From assembly GCA_025453975.1 (NCBI GenBank), contig JALOPI010000029.1:1-46507 (forward strand): a stretch of DNA of 46,507 bases, written 5' to 3'. Below the pieces are notes generated by a model that was given only the letters and a program-made list of their open reading frames with translations, was not told the origin of the DNA and searched no databases. This document shows positions 1-8,858 of the stretch, in pieces. The translations under genes were made by a program, and so were the position numbers. Positions within the stretch are counted from its first letter, which is position 1, and each line of letters starts with the position of its first letter. Origin of the DNA: Syntrophobacteraceae bacterium (GTDB lineage Bacteria; Desulfobacterota; Syntrophobacteria; Syntrophobacterales; Syntrophobacteraceae).

Positions 1-1
1 G

Positions 2-1288
2 CTTCCCATGGCGTCGGTGCCCGAGGGGGGCGGTCCCGGGAGTGCGCTTTTCTCGGCTGTTGTTCCGAGGCGGAGGACGATGCGGAGCGGGACCGCCGGG
101 GTCCCGGTGGCGAGGGCCATCCGGGACGACCAGCCGGTGCTTCGGATCCCCGCGACACCAGGGCAATACGGCTCAGGCCTGGAGCGAGCAGCCCGCGATA
201 TCGTCCCGGGAGAAGAGCGTCTCGTGGATGCTGTCCCCACGCCCGGCGGTGGAGGACCCGGAGAGGCGCCGACAATCCCTGTCCCGCCGCCCGCCGCGTC
301 GGTGGATCGCATGGAAGCCGCCTCGGCCCCCGTCCGTGCCGCTCCCTGGATGAGGGGCGGGTCTTCTTCGGTCGGCACGGGGTGGGCAGCCATGGGATTG
401 TCCCTGCCGCGCCTCCCCAGGGGGGCCTGGTCTGGGCTGGAGGCTCAGGCCCGTTCAGATCCCGGCGAGTTTCGGCTCATGTCCGCCGGTTCCGCGGGTG
501 GGCGCGACGATCCCGGAGCTGCCCTTGGTCCTGGAGACTACGGGGGGCGGAGAAGCTCGGGATGGAAGCATCCCGCGGGGCCCGGGTCCTCGGCGCGCCG
601 TTGGGGTAACCAGCCGTCCTTGAGCTACGGGACAAGTGGCTCATGGGGTGAGACGGGGGGATCCGCCCTTTGGAGCCGGATCCTCCAGCCCGCGGCTATG
701 CCCACCCCGGCATCCGGGGCAGGAGGGGATACAGCTCCCGAAGGTGCTGGTGGGATCCTGACCGGAGCCATGCCGATGATGCGGTCTGAAACGGTCGTCC
801 GGTCTCCGGCGGTCGCCGGAATGGCGAATAACGGCTTTACCGGGCCGGCCCGGTCAATGGTCCGTCGAGCTGCGACGCTCACCCGGACAGCCTTCATCAC
901 GCCGGCGCCTGCCGGGCTTCCGCCCTCGGGTGGCCGATCCGGATGGGTACAGGCTCCCGCCCCGACGGCATTGAGGGGATCCACCCTGGACATGCCCCTT
1001 GTCGCCTCCTCCGCCGGGGAAAGGCGGGCAGCCGATGGCGGCAGTCGGTCCCGGAGTGACGTGCCCATCCAGGCCGGCCCTGCGGCGGCGACGGATCAGA
1101 CCGTTGCACCCGGGGCGGCTCCGCGCGGCGGGGGCGAAGAGCCTCGTGGGGGCGAGGCCGAAGCCCAGGGCCCCCAGTCTTCCATGGACCTGGATGCATG
1201 GGTGGAGAAGGTCTGGCCCAGGCTCATGCGTAAACTGGCTATAGAACGTGAGCGCAGGGGATACGCGGGATGGCCCTGGAAAAACTGA
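2..1288 (+). CDS. eCIS-associated low-complexity protein with conserved C-terminal tail (5' partial)
   Basis: The frame is open to the left window edge, so the gene probably begins outside the window; the first ATG inside is at 8. The visible ~426 residues are very rich in Gly, Pro, Ala, Ser and Arg with no recognisable fold. The last ~35 residues differ: an acidic/aromatic start (DLDAWVEKVWPRLMRKL) followed by ERERRGYAGW. A short amphipathic ERERRG-type tail is what I recall in the small proteins that precede the LysM tube-initiator protein in eCIS operons. The stop overlaps the start of the next gene by 19 nt, tying it to the injection-system operon. A structural adaptor role is inference. 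The long disordered N-terminal part could also be lineage-specific. Confidence 0.6.
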   Translation, partial: LPMASVPEGGGPGSALFSAVVPRRRTMRSGTAGVPVARAIRDDQPVLRIPATPGQYGSGLERAARDIVPGEERLVDAVPTPGGGGPGEAPTIPVPPPAASVDRMEAASAPVRAAPWMRGGSSSVGTGWAAMGLSLPRLPRGAWSGLEAQARSDPGEFRLMSAGSAGGRDDPGAALGPGDYGGRRSSGWKHPAGPGSSARRWGNQPSLSYGTSGSWGETGGSALWSRILQPAAMPTPASGAGGDTAPEGAGGILTGAMPMMRSETVVRSPAVAGMANNGFTGPARSMVRRAATLTRTAFITPAPAGLPPSGGRSGWVQAPAPTALRGSTLDMPLVASSAGERRAADGGSRSRSDVPIQAGPAAATDQTVAPGAAPRGGGEEPRGGEAEAQGPQSSMDLDAWVEKVWPRLMRKLAIERERRGYAGWPWKN

Positions 1289-1968
1289 AAATCATACCCG
1301 AGAGGACAGGGGCGGTGCTGGCCTTCGATGAGGGGAGCGCACTCGTCGCCCTGTTCAATCCCAGCAAGCTGGTTTTCAGCAAGAGCGTGAACTGGCAGAG
1401 GCAGAACGCGTCGGGGCGTGATGTGCCGGAGCTCCAGTTCACCAATGCGGAGCCGCGGACCTTGAATCTGGATCTGATCTTCGACACGTACGACACCCCG
1501 TCCGTTACCAAGGAGGACGTGCGAGTCTACACGGAGAAGCTCTTTCATCTCACCACGGTGGAGCAGCACGGGGACAAGCACCGGCCACCGGTTTGCCGGC
1601 TGTCGTGGGGCTCGGTGGGCGTATTCTTCCAGGGCGTGCTTCAGCAGCTGGAGCAGCAGTTCACCCTGTTCATGGAGGACGGTACGCCGGTTAGGGTCAC
1701 GGCTCGCTGCACCTTCAAGGAATGGCGTACGAACTACGACGACCTCAACCGGCAGCAGACGACCTCGAAGGATATCGCCAAGACCAGGGTGGTCAGGAGG
1801 GGGGAGACCCTGAGCAGCATTGCGGCCGAGGAATACTGGGACCCAGGTCTCTGGCGGCCCATCGCCGATGAGAACGGCATCGACGATCCGCGCGGGCTGA
1901 CGGTCGGGATGGTCCTGCTGATTCCGACGGTGTCAGGCGAGGGTGTGAACGGCAGGAAGCGGCAATGA
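1270..1968 (+). CDS. eCIS tube-initiator / LysM baseplate protein (Afp7-like)
   Basis: This 232-residue protein matches the Afp7/Pvc7 type of contractile-injection-system protein. Residues ~1-165 carry the tube-like domain, with a typical start (FNPSKLVFSKSVNWQ) and an LNLDLIFDTYDT segment. Residues ~175-222 form a LysM module (RRGETLSSIAAEEYWDPGLWRPIADENG). In the family it sits between the inner tube and the spike hub. In T4 terms it combines gp54-like and gp53-like functions. The ATG at 1270 lies inside the end of the upstream gene, and its own stop overlaps the next start as ATGA, so translation is coupled. Assignment is by family pattern and operon position. Confidence 0.88.
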   Translation: MALEKLKIIPERTGAVLAFDEGSALVALFNPSKLVFSKSVNWQRQNASGRDVPELQFTNAEPRTLNLDLIFDTYDTPSVTKEDVRVYTEKLFHLTTVEQHGDKHRPPVCRLSWGSVGVFFQGVLQQLEQQFTLFMEDGTPVRVTARCTFKEWRTNYDDLNRQQTTSKDIAKTRVVRRGETLSSIAAEEYWDPGLWRPIADENGIDDPRGLTVGMVLLIPTVSGEGVNGRKRQ

Positions 1969-3032
1969 CCGATCGGCGCGGCTTCGACACCCTGACCCCG
2001 GACTTCCGTCTCTCCATCAACGGCGCCGAGCTTCCCCAGGCGGCGCGGGCGGACATGGTCTCTGTCCGTGTCCTGAGCGATGTTGGCGCGGCCGGCATGT
2101 TCGCCTTCACCCTGAGCTGCTGGGACGGCCAGCGCATGCAGGTCAAGTGGATCGACGACGACCTGTTCCAGGAGGGCGGAACCGTTGAGATTCGCATGGG
2201 TTACCGCGACAGGCTGGAGAAGGTGATGGAAGGCGACATCACGGGGCTGGAGCCGGAGTTCCCCCAGGGGGAGCCCCCCAGGCTGACGGTGCGCGGCTAC
2301 GATCGTCGCCATCGCCTGATGGGCCGGCGCAAAACGAGGACCTTTCTGAAAATGAAGGACAGTGACATCGCAAGCCAGATCGCAGGAGACTGGAGCCTGC
2401 AGCCCGACGTGGAGGACACCAGGGTGAATCTGGAGTATGTGCTTCAGCACAACCAGACGGACTTTGAATTCCTTCAGGAGCGGGCGAGGCGCATCGGCTT
2501 CGAGATGGTCGTATCGGAGCGGTCTTTGCGATTCGGCCGGCGAAGGAATGAGGGGAGCGCCGTCCTGACCTTGAACCGGGAAGTGGAGCTCCTCGAATTC
2601 AATGTCCGGTCCACCACCATGGGTCAGCTGGGGGAGGTGCTTGTCCAGGGATGGGATCCCAGGGCCAAGGAGGAAGTGGTGGCCCGCGCCGGCATCGGAG
2701 ACGAGAGGCCCATGGGCGGCTCGGCTTCGGGGCCCGCGGCGGCCCGGAGGGCGTTTGGCGGGATGGGCGCCGCCCGTGTGAGCCTTCCCCTGCTCAGCCG
2801 GGAAGAGGCGGATCAGCTTGCGGGGGGCTGGTTTGGCGAGATGGCCCTGAATCATGTGGAGGGGGAGGGGCTCTGCATCGGCCGTCCGGAGCTGCGGCCG
2901 GGAGCGCTGATCGAGCTCCAGGGGCTGGGGCGGCGCTTCAGCGGCGTCTATTACGTCATCAGCACCGAGCACAGCTTCACGCCGGCCGCGGGGTATCGCA
3001 CGGCCTTTACGGTCAGGAGGAACGCGACGTGA
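1965..3032 (+). CDS. Spike hub protein, phage late control gpD-like
   Basis: The 355-residue product resembles phage late-control protein D and the gp27-like half of VgrG. It has an early DFRLSINGAEL strand, the LEYVLQHNQTDFEFLQERARRIGFEM segment (residues ~147-173) typical of gpD hubs, and a C-terminal SGVYYVISTEHSFTPAAGY motif. In contractile injectors this trimeric hub links tube, needle and baseplate. It overlaps the LysM gene by 4 nt and the needle gene by 4 nt (GTGA). In VgrG and in Afp8 proteins hub and needle are fused; here they are two polypeptides, as in P2-type phages. Confidence 0.88.
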   Translation: MTDRRGFDTLTPDFRLSINGAELPQAARADMVSVRVLSDVGAAGMFAFTLSCWDGQRMQVKWIDDDLFQEGGTVEIRMGYRDRLEKVMEGDITGLEPEFPQGEPPRLTVRGYDRRHRLMGRRKTRTFLKMKDSDIASQIAGDWSLQPDVEDTRVNLEYVLQHNQTDFEFLQERARRIGFEMVVSERSLRFGRRRNEGSAVLTLNREVELLEFNVRSTTMGQLGEVLVQGWDPRAKEEVVARAGIGDERPMGGSASGPAAARRAFGGMGAARVSLPLLSREEADQLAGGWFGEMALNHVEGEGLCIGRPELRPGALIELQGLGRRFSGVYYVISTEHSFTPAAGYRTAFTVRRNAT

Positions 3033-3676
3033 CAGCTTCCGATGCCCTGCGGGCGCTCTTTGAGCCGACAGTCCATGGGGACCGGTTCTACGGGGTGGTG
3101 GTGGGAGTGGTCTCCAACAACCAGGATCCCGAAAACCTGCATCGTGTCAAGGTGCGCTTCCCCTGGCTCAGCGGAGACGTCGAGAGCAACTGGGCGCGGG
3201 TTGCGGCCACCATGGCGGGAAACGGCCGGGGCGCCTACTTCCTGCCGGAAGTGGACGATGAGGTTCTGGTGGCCTTCGAGCACGGCCAGGTGGACCACCC
3301 GTTCGTGATCGGGTCCCTGTGGAATGGCAGGGATGAAGCCCCCGAGTCCAACGCCGACGGGGAGAACAACCACCGCGCCATCCGGTCCAGAAGCGGGCAT
3401 GTGGTGCGCCTCAACGACCGGTCGGGGAGCGAGACCATCGAGATCATCGACAGGAGCGGGAAAAACAAGGTCATCATCGAATCGGCCAGCAACCGCATCA
3501 CCATCGAGGCGGACTCGGACATCACCATCCAGTCGTCCACCGGCAAGCTGACCCTGCAGGCCAACGGCATTGAAATGAAATCCCAGGCCGGCATCAGCGC
3601 CCAGGCCGCCCAGGGCATCGATCTCAAGGCGAGCGCCCAGGTCACGGTCAAAGGCGCCGTCATCCAGCTCAACTGA
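3029..3676 (+). CDS. Spike needle protein, gpV/gp5-like OB-fold plus beta-helix
   Basis: I start this at GTG 3029, which overlaps the hub stop and has an AGGAGG-type site at 3015-3020; the open frame upstream is only a shadow of the hub gene. The 215-residue protein has an OB-fold N-terminus (GVVVGVVSNNQDPENLHRVK, WARVAATMAG, LPEVDDEVLVAFEHG) typical of phage baseplate assembly protein V. It is followed from about residue 125 by repeated short strands (IEIIDRSGKNKVIIES, ITIEADSDITIQSS) that build the triangular beta-helix needle. It should trimerise on the hub and carry the PAAR tip encoded next. Confidence 0.9.
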   Translation: MTASDALRALFEPTVHGDRFYGVVVGVVSNNQDPENLHRVKVRFPWLSGDVESNWARVAATMAGNGRGAYFLPEVDDEVLVAFEHGQVDHPFVIGSLWNGRDEAPESNADGENNHRAIRSRSGHVVRLNDRSGSETIEIIDRSGKNKVIIESASNRITIEADSDITIQSSTGKLTLQANGIEMKSQAGISAQAAQGIDLKASAQVTVKGAVIQLN

Positions 3677-3694
3677 AACGGAGGGGAGAGGATC

Positions 3695-4195
3695 ATGCCA
3701 GGAAGGCCGGCTGCCAGAATAGCGGACAATGTGGCACACCCGCTCCCGCCGATGCTTGGGCCGGGGCCGGGGAGCCCCAACGTCTTCATCGGCTCCCTGC
3801 CGGCGTGGCGAGGCGTGCCCGCTGCCGCGGCGGCAGCGCTCCAGGCGGCGAAGCAGGTCTCCGACGCGGCCATCAAGGTCGCCGAGTCGGCGACGCTGGC
3901 AGCGGCCGGCACTCCGGGAGCGCCGGCGGCCAAGGCGGCCGAGGAAGCCACCAAGGCGGCGGCCGCCGCGCAAATGGGGAGCATGATCACCGGCATGGCG
4001 GGGGGCGCGGACATCCACGCCTGCACCACCCCGCTCCCGGCTCCTCCCCATGGGCCCGGCGTGGTGATCGATGGTTCGCGGACGGTCCTCATCAACGGTC
4101 TCCAGGCATGCCGCCAGGGGGACACCGTGCTGGAGGCCGTGGGGCCGCCCAACAAGATCGTCAAGGGTGAGACGACCGTTCTCATCGGCGGCTAG
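3695..4195 (+). CDS. PAAR-domain spike tip protein
   Basis: This 166-residue PAAR-type protein would cap the needle. It opens PAARIADNVAHPLPPMLGPG, and the C-terminal part has the second PAAR strand set (VVIDGSRTVLINGLQACRQGD, VLEAVGPPNKIVKGETTVLIGG). Residues ~45-100 are an alanine-rich helical insertion (AAKQVSDAAIK, AATLAAAGTPGAPAAKAAEEA) splitting the PAAR halves, a layout I recall from PAAR proteins in eCIS and some T6SS clusters. A GGAGGGGAG site lies just before the ATG. No toxin domain is attached, so any cargo must be recruited separately. Confidence 0.88.
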   Translation: MPGRPAARIADNVAHPLPPMLGPGPGSPNVFIGSLPAWRGVPAAAAAALQAAKQVSDAAIKVAESATLAAAGTPGAPAAKAAEEATKAAAAAQMGSMITGMAGGADIHACTTPLPAPPHGPGVVIDGSRTVLINGLQACRQGDTVLEAVGPPNKIVKGETTVLIGG

Positions 4196-4215
4196 GATAG
4201 GGTGGGGGTGGAAAA

Positions 4216-4614
4216 ATGCCGAGATTCCTGGGGGTTGGATGGAGCTTTCCGGTGGAGAGGGACGAGAGCGGGCGTCGGTTCGTGCGGGCGGAGCACGAAG
4301 AGAGCGTCAGACAGTCCATCCGGATCATCCTCTCGACGGCGAAGGGTGAGCGGGTCATGCGCCCCGATTTCGGCTGCTCCATTCACGAGCTGGCTTTTGC
4401 TCCGAACAACGCCGCCACGCGCGGGCTGGCGGAATCTTACGTGAGCGAGGCGCTGCGGTTGTGGGAGCCTCGCATCGAGGTGCTCAAGGTCAGGGCGGCG
4501 GCTGCGGGGGGCCAGGGAGAAGAGCTGCGCGTCAGCATAGACTACCGTGTGCGGGCCACCGACAGTCGGTTCAACCTGGTTTACCCGTTTTATCTGGAGA
4601 GGGGCGTATTGTGA
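4216..4614 (+). CDS. Baseplate wedge protein, gp25/GPW family
   Basis: This 132-residue protein has the gp25-like lysozyme-fold wedge layout. It shows an ESVRQSIRIILSTAKGERVMRPDFGCSIHELAF core (residues ~36-68), where the ER-M-P-FG pattern is the family signature, and a terminal YRVRATDSRFNLVYPFYL strand. In the contractile machines it joins the baseplate to the first sheath ring. The GTGA overlap with the next gene and the preceding PAAR gene place it firmly in the baseplate operon. Confidence 0.9.
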   Translation: MPRFLGVGWSFPVERDESGRRFVRAEHEESVRQSIRIILSTAKGERVMRPDFGCSIHELAFAPNNAATRGLAESYVSEALRLWEPRIEVLKVRAAAAGGQGEELRVSIDYRVRATDSRFNLVYPFYLERGVL

Positions 4615-7600
4615 CGATGCGGCAGGCGCCCAGACTGGACAGTCGATCGGAAGAGAGGGTCTTTCAGGACGTCGCCGACGGCCTGGAAGGGCGGCTCAAG
4701 GCTGACGGTCTGCGAGAGGACCCCCTGGCGGCAGGTCTCCTGCGGGTTTTCGCGCGATTCAGTCGCCACATCATCGATCGGCTCAACAGGGCCCCGGACA
4801 AGAACCGGCTGGCTTTTTTGGATATCCTGAATGTCTCCCGCACTCCACCGGTCTCGGCCCGGGCTCCCCTGACCTTCACCCCCGTCAAGCGGCTTCCCGC
4901 CGCCCAGGCAGTCATCATCGTCCCATCCGGCACCAGGGTTGCCGCGGCGCCCGGGGAGGGAGAGAGCGAGCCCGCTGTTTTTGAAACGATGCGCGATCTG
5001 TATCTGACCAATTCCAGGCTGGTGAAAGTGGTGGCCCATGATCCGGGGTCGGACTCGTGGGGGGACAAGAGCTGGCTGGGGGACCCCGAGGCCGGGTCCG
5101 AGGGGGAGTTCGCCTTCGCCACGGGGCAGCCGGTGGATCACGAGCTCTATATTGGCAGCGGCTCTGTTTTCGGACGGGCAGGCATTTCGCGCCTGGCCAT
5201 CCGTTTCGAGATGGACGAGGCAGGACGCGGTGGCTTGGAGGAGCGGAGGGTCGAGTGGTGGATTCCGACACCCCGGGAAAGAGTGCTCCTCGTGCCCGTG
5301 CGTGATGAGACCGCCGGCCTCGTCCGGAGCGGGGAAGTGGTTTTCGAAAGCCTGCCCGAGTGGCCGGCCGCCACTGTTTTCGGCTGCGAGATGCCATGGC
5401 TTGCGTGCCGGCTCCTGCCCCATGGGCCGTCGCCGGGTGGCTTGGTTGACGGGGGAATGTCCCACGCGCCCCGGATCCGGAAGATATCCATCTCCGCGTC
5501 GTGGACTCAATCGGATGCAGTGCTGGAGGGTGTTTGTCTCAACCACCAGCCCGTCGACGCGAGCCGGGATTTTTTCGCCCTGGGAGAGCGGCCGCGGTTC
5601 GGGGACTCCCTGTACGTGAGCAGCGCCGCGTTCTCCAACGAGCAGGCCCGGATCACCCTGCGGATCCGTCTCACGAATCCGGCGACGGGCGGAAAGGACC
5701 TGCCTCTCCCCCCCCTCAACCCCCATGGCCGGGCCAGGGTGCAATGGGAGTATTGGGACGGCCGTCGGTGGTCTCTCCTGGAATGCGAGGACGGAGCCCG
5801 GGCCTTCACGGAGCATGGTGAAGTTGCCTTTCAGGGTCCGCCGAGCTGGCAAAGGACGACGGTCAACGGTCTGGAAGGCTTTTGGATACGAGGGCGCCTC
5901 GTATCCGGCGGCTACGGCGAGGAAGAGCGGGTCGAATACTCGGAGGGAGGGCAGATCACGGGCCGCGTTCCGTCCACGCTTTCGCCGCCGTGCATCCAGT
6001 CGGTGTCGGTATCGTCCTCCCTGTGGGTGGGGGCCGAGATCCCGGAGCGGGTCGTCACCCGGGACAACCTGTCCTTCGGCGAGGGGGCGGCCGGGGATGC
6101 TTTCCGGCTGTTTCCGCGGGCACGGGATTCCCGCAAGGCTTTGTACCTGGGATTCGAGGTGCCTGCCGGAGATCTGCGTCGATGGGCGGAGGGCACGGCG
6201 GACCTTCAGCTCTATTTCCACGTGCATGGGGCCACCACTCGGCCCGTGGTCAGGACGCCCGTGGAGGAGGGCGCTCCCGTGCTGACCTGGGAGTATTGGA
6301 GTGGCTCGCGATGGGTGGAGACCCTGGTGGCGGATGGAACGGCCTCCCTGACGGTCTCGGGCCTGGTTGATATCCGGCTGGGGTCGGACCTGGCTCTCTG
6401 GCGCGAGTGTGCCATGGGCGATGGCCTTCATGAGCAGGACCCGGTGCTCCATTGGGTCAGAGTGGTGTGGAAGGCTGGTGAATACCCTTGCCTCCCCCGG
6501 CTGCGTCGGGTCCTTCTCAACACCGTGCCGGCCCTTCAGACCCTCACCCTGCTCGATGAGATCCTGGGGGCAGGCAGCGGTCTGCCGGGGCAGGTCCTCC
6601 ATGCGGCCCGATCGCCTGTTCTCCACGGTCTTCGGCTCGAAGTCCGGGAGCCCGTCATGCCTTCCCAAAGCGAGCTCGCACGGATCCGTCGAGAGGAAGG
6701 CCCGGATGCCGTCCGTGAAATCAGGAGGGCCAGTGGGGAGGTGGACGAGGTCTGGGTGCGGTGGCACGCCGTGAGCGACTTTCTGAATTCGGGCCATGGA
6801 GACCGGCACTACGTGGTCCATCACCAGACGGGAGAAGTCCGATTCGGGGACGGTGTGAAAGGCATGATTCCCCCCCGGGGGGTCAACAACATCCGCCTGG
6901 CGAGATACCGGACCGGAGGTGGAGCCCTCGGCAACAAGCCGCGCCTTGCCGTGAGCCAGCTTCGGTCGGCGGTTCCCTACGTGGATTCCGTCGTCAATCT
7001 GGAGCCGGCATCAGGGGGGCTGGACCTTGAAAGCTGGAGCTCGGTGCGGGAAAGGGGCGCCTCCTGCCTCCGGCACAGGGAGCGCGCCGTGACCCTCGAG
7101 GACTATGAGGACCTGGCCAGGCTGGCGGTGCCCTCCCTGGCGAAGGTCCGGTGCTATCCAAACCGGGATCTGGCGCGGGACCCCTCGGGCGAAATCCCTC
7201 GGGCCGGCGTCGTCAGCCTGGTGGTTGTCCCCCACGGGTCGGAGCCCATGCCCATGCCGGATCTGGAGATGCTCGACCGCCTCCGGGAGGCCCTGGCTCG
7301 ACGGTCCCCGCCGGGTATCGCTCTCGTTCTTCTGGCGCCGGAGTACGTCCGAGTTTCCGTCCAGGCGCTGTTGGAGCCGGCGAGGGACGGGGGGGGCTCG
7401 GGTGTCGTGGGCCGCTGCCTCGAAACCGTGGAGAGGTACTGTCATCCCCTCAGGGGAGGTCCGGACGGTCGGGGGTGGGATTTTGGCCAGGTCCCGAGCC
7501 CGTCGGATTTTTACGCCTGTCTCGAGTCGGTGCCGGGTGTGGACCATGTGGTGGCTCTTCGCCTGAGGATGGAGGAGGGACGCGAGGGGCTCCTGCGGAG

Positions 7601-7682
7601 CGGGAGCTTCCTCATCACCCCCGGGGATCTTCGCATTGGACCGGGAAGCCCGGGCTGGTCCCAAGGGCATGCCGGAAGCTGA
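4611..7682 (+). CDS. Large baseplate assembly protein J / gp6-like (Afp11-type)
   Basis: The start is GTG 4611 (ATG 4617 is the alternative), overlapping the gp25-like stop and preceded by GAGAGG. The 1023-residue product matches the family of putative baseplate assembly proteins built around a gp6/J domain. It has an N-terminal helical region (residues ~10-70), long beta-rich repeats each with a 'WEYW(D/S)G..W' motif (around residues 380 and 560), and a C-terminal J-like part with RERAVTLEDYEDLARLA. It would form the wedge ring of the baseplate. The two WEYW-type repeats suggest internal duplication. No frame damage is seen over 3 kb. Confidence 0.88.
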   Translation: MTMRQAPRLDSRSEERVFQDVADGLEGRLKADGLREDPLAAGLLRVFARFSRHIIDRLNRAPDKNRLAFLDILNVSRTPPVSARAPLTFTPVKRLPAAQAVIIVPSGTRVAAAPGEGESEPAVFETMRDLYLTNSRLVKVVAHDPGSDSWGDKSWLGDPEAGSEGEFAFATGQPVDHELYIGSGSVFGRAGISRLAIRFEMDEAGRGGLEERRVEWWIPTPRERVLLVPVRDETAGLVRSGEVVFESLPEWPAATVFGCEMPWLACRLLPHGPSPGGLVDGGMSHAPRIRKISISASWTQSDAVLEGVCLNHQPVDASRDFFALGERPRFGDSLYVSSAAFSNEQARITLRIRLTNPATGGKDLPLPPLNPHGRARVQWEYWDGRRWSLLECEDGARAFTEHGEVAFQGPPSWQRTTVNGLEGFWIRGRLVSGGYGEEERVEYSEGGQITGRVPSTLSPPCIQSVSVSSSLWVGAEIPERVVTRDNLSFGEGAAGDAFRLFPRARDSRKALYLGFEVPAGDLRRWAEGTADLQLYFHVHGATTRPVVRTPVEEGAPVLTWEYWSGSRWVETLVADGTASLTVSGLVDIRLGSDLALWRECAMGDGLHEQDPVLHWVRVVWKAGEYPCLPRLRRVLLNTVPALQTLTLLDEILGAGSGLPGQVLHAARSPVLHGLRLEVREPVMPSQSELARIRREEGPDAVREIRRASGEVDEVWVRWHAVSDFLNSGHGDRHYVVHHQTGEVRFGDGVKGMIPPRGVNNIRLARYRTGGGALGNKPRLAVSQLRSAVPYVDSVVNLEPASGGLDLESWSSVRERGASCLRHRERAVTLEDYEDLARLAVPSLAKVRCYPNRDLARDPSGEIPRAGVVSLVVVPHGSEPMPMPDLEMLDRLREALARRSPPGIALVLLAPEYVRVSVQALLEPARDGGGSGVVGRCLETVERYCHPLRGGPDGRGWDFGQVPSPSDFYACLESVPGVDHVVALRLRMEEGREGLLRSGSFLITPGDLRIGPGSPGWSQGHAGS

Positions 7683-7751
7683 ATCGGGCCGTTTCCTGGA
7701 ACCTTCAAGCCAGCGGCCTGAGCTGTGTGTTTCCTTGACGGAAGAGAAGCC

Positions 7752-8819
7752 ATGCCCCTCGAGGTACCCAACCTGGATGATCGCGGCTACGCGGACCTGG
7801 TGGCAGAGGCCATTGCGATGCTGCCTCGCCACGCCCCGGAGTGGACGAATCACAACGCCTCGGATCCGGGGATCACGCTCGTCGAGCTGCTGGCGTACTT
7901 CACGGAGCTCCTGATCTACCGGCTGAACCGGGTCACGAGGGAGTCCAAGCTCAGGTTTCTTCAGCTGCTGCGGCCCGTCGACGCGATTGAGAGAGGCCGT
8001 CTGGCCGACCCCGCCATACCCGTGCGGGAGCTGGATGACGCCCTGAGCCGCGCCGTGTCCGATCTGAAGCGGCGACAGCGTGCCGTGACTCGCGAGGATT
8101 ACGAGTGGCTCGCGACGGCCCTGACGGCCGACAGCCCGCCCGGACGACGGATCGTGCGCGCGGCCTGCTTCGACGGGGTGAATCTGGAGTCGCCGGAGGA
8201 TACCGTGCTCACCATACCCTCACCGGGCCATGTCAGTGTGGTGATCGTGCCGGATAGCGGACCTGGAGGAGATGGCACGGCTGGGCTGGTGGATGAAGTG
8301 CGGCGTCGGCTGGAGCCGATGCGACTCCTGGGGACCCGTCTGCACGTCGTGGAGCCCCGATATCTGCGGCTGGCCGTGGGGGCGCTCCTGGGCCTGAAGC
8401 CGGGGTTTGAGCCCGGGTCCGTCCGGGTGGCGGCCCTTCAGGAGCTGGAGGCCTACTTCGATCCCCTCCCGGGGGGCGGGCCGGACCAGACGGGATGGCC
8501 TTTTGGTCGCGCCCTGTATGTTTCGGAGATCTATGAGCGCCTGGAGCGGGTCGTGGGAGTCGATTCCGTGGAGGATGTCCGGGTCCTGAGGCTGAGCGCG
8601 GCGGACCAGGCCCTCAGTGACGATCGGGCTGCCGTCGGCATACAGATTGGCTTCCGATCGACGCTGGGCGTGGACACGCGCCTCGGAGGCGATGATGCGA
8701 CCGGGCCGGAGCGTTTGATCCGGGACCCATGGGGCAGGCTTCTGGCGGTGTGCCTCAGGCCCCATGAGCTTCTGCTCATGGACGTGCAGACGGATGATAT
8801 CACGGAGAGGGCTCCGTGA
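7752..8819 (+). CDS. Second baseplate J-like protein
   Basis: I place the start at ATG 7752, preceded by GGAAGAGA; the in-frame ATG at 7725 lacks a good site. The 355-residue product begins PLEVPNLDDRGYADLVAEAI, followed by an N-terminal motif common to the family (PRHAPEWTNHNASDPGITLVELLAYFTELLIYRLNR). It also shares the RQRAVTREDYEWLA core with the preceding large protein. It is therefore a shorter paralogue of the wedge protein, as in other eCIS operons that carry two such genes. The C-terminal ~75 residues (QIGFRSTLGVDTRLGGDD) look like a strand-rich extension of unknown role. Confidence 0.85.
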   Translation: MPLEVPNLDDRGYADLVAEAIAMLPRHAPEWTNHNASDPGITLVELLAYFTELLIYRLNRVTRESKLRFLQLLRPVDAIERGRLADPAIPVRELDDALSRAVSDLKRRQRAVTREDYEWLATALTADSPPGRRIVRAACFDGVNLESPEDTVLTIPSPGHVSVVIVPDSGPGGDGTAGLVDEVRRRLEPMRLLGTRLHVVEPRYLRLAVGALLGLKPGFEPGSVRVAALQELEAYFDPLPGGGPDQTGWPFGRALYVSEIYERLERVVGVDSVEDVRVLRLSAADQALSDDRAAVGIQIGFRSTLGVDTRLGGDDATGPERLIRDPWGRLLAVCLRPHELLLMDVQTDDITERAP

Positions 8820-8858
8820 AGCGGCGAAAGCCTGCCATGGAAAGGATGGAGAAGCGGA

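Noticed and set aside
4590..6824. Minus-strand 744-codon open frame over the large baseplate gene
   Set aside because: It is antisense to a well-recognised eCIS baseplate gene and is rich in Pro, Arg, Gly and His, as expected for a shadow of GC-rich coding sequence; no ribosome site or family.
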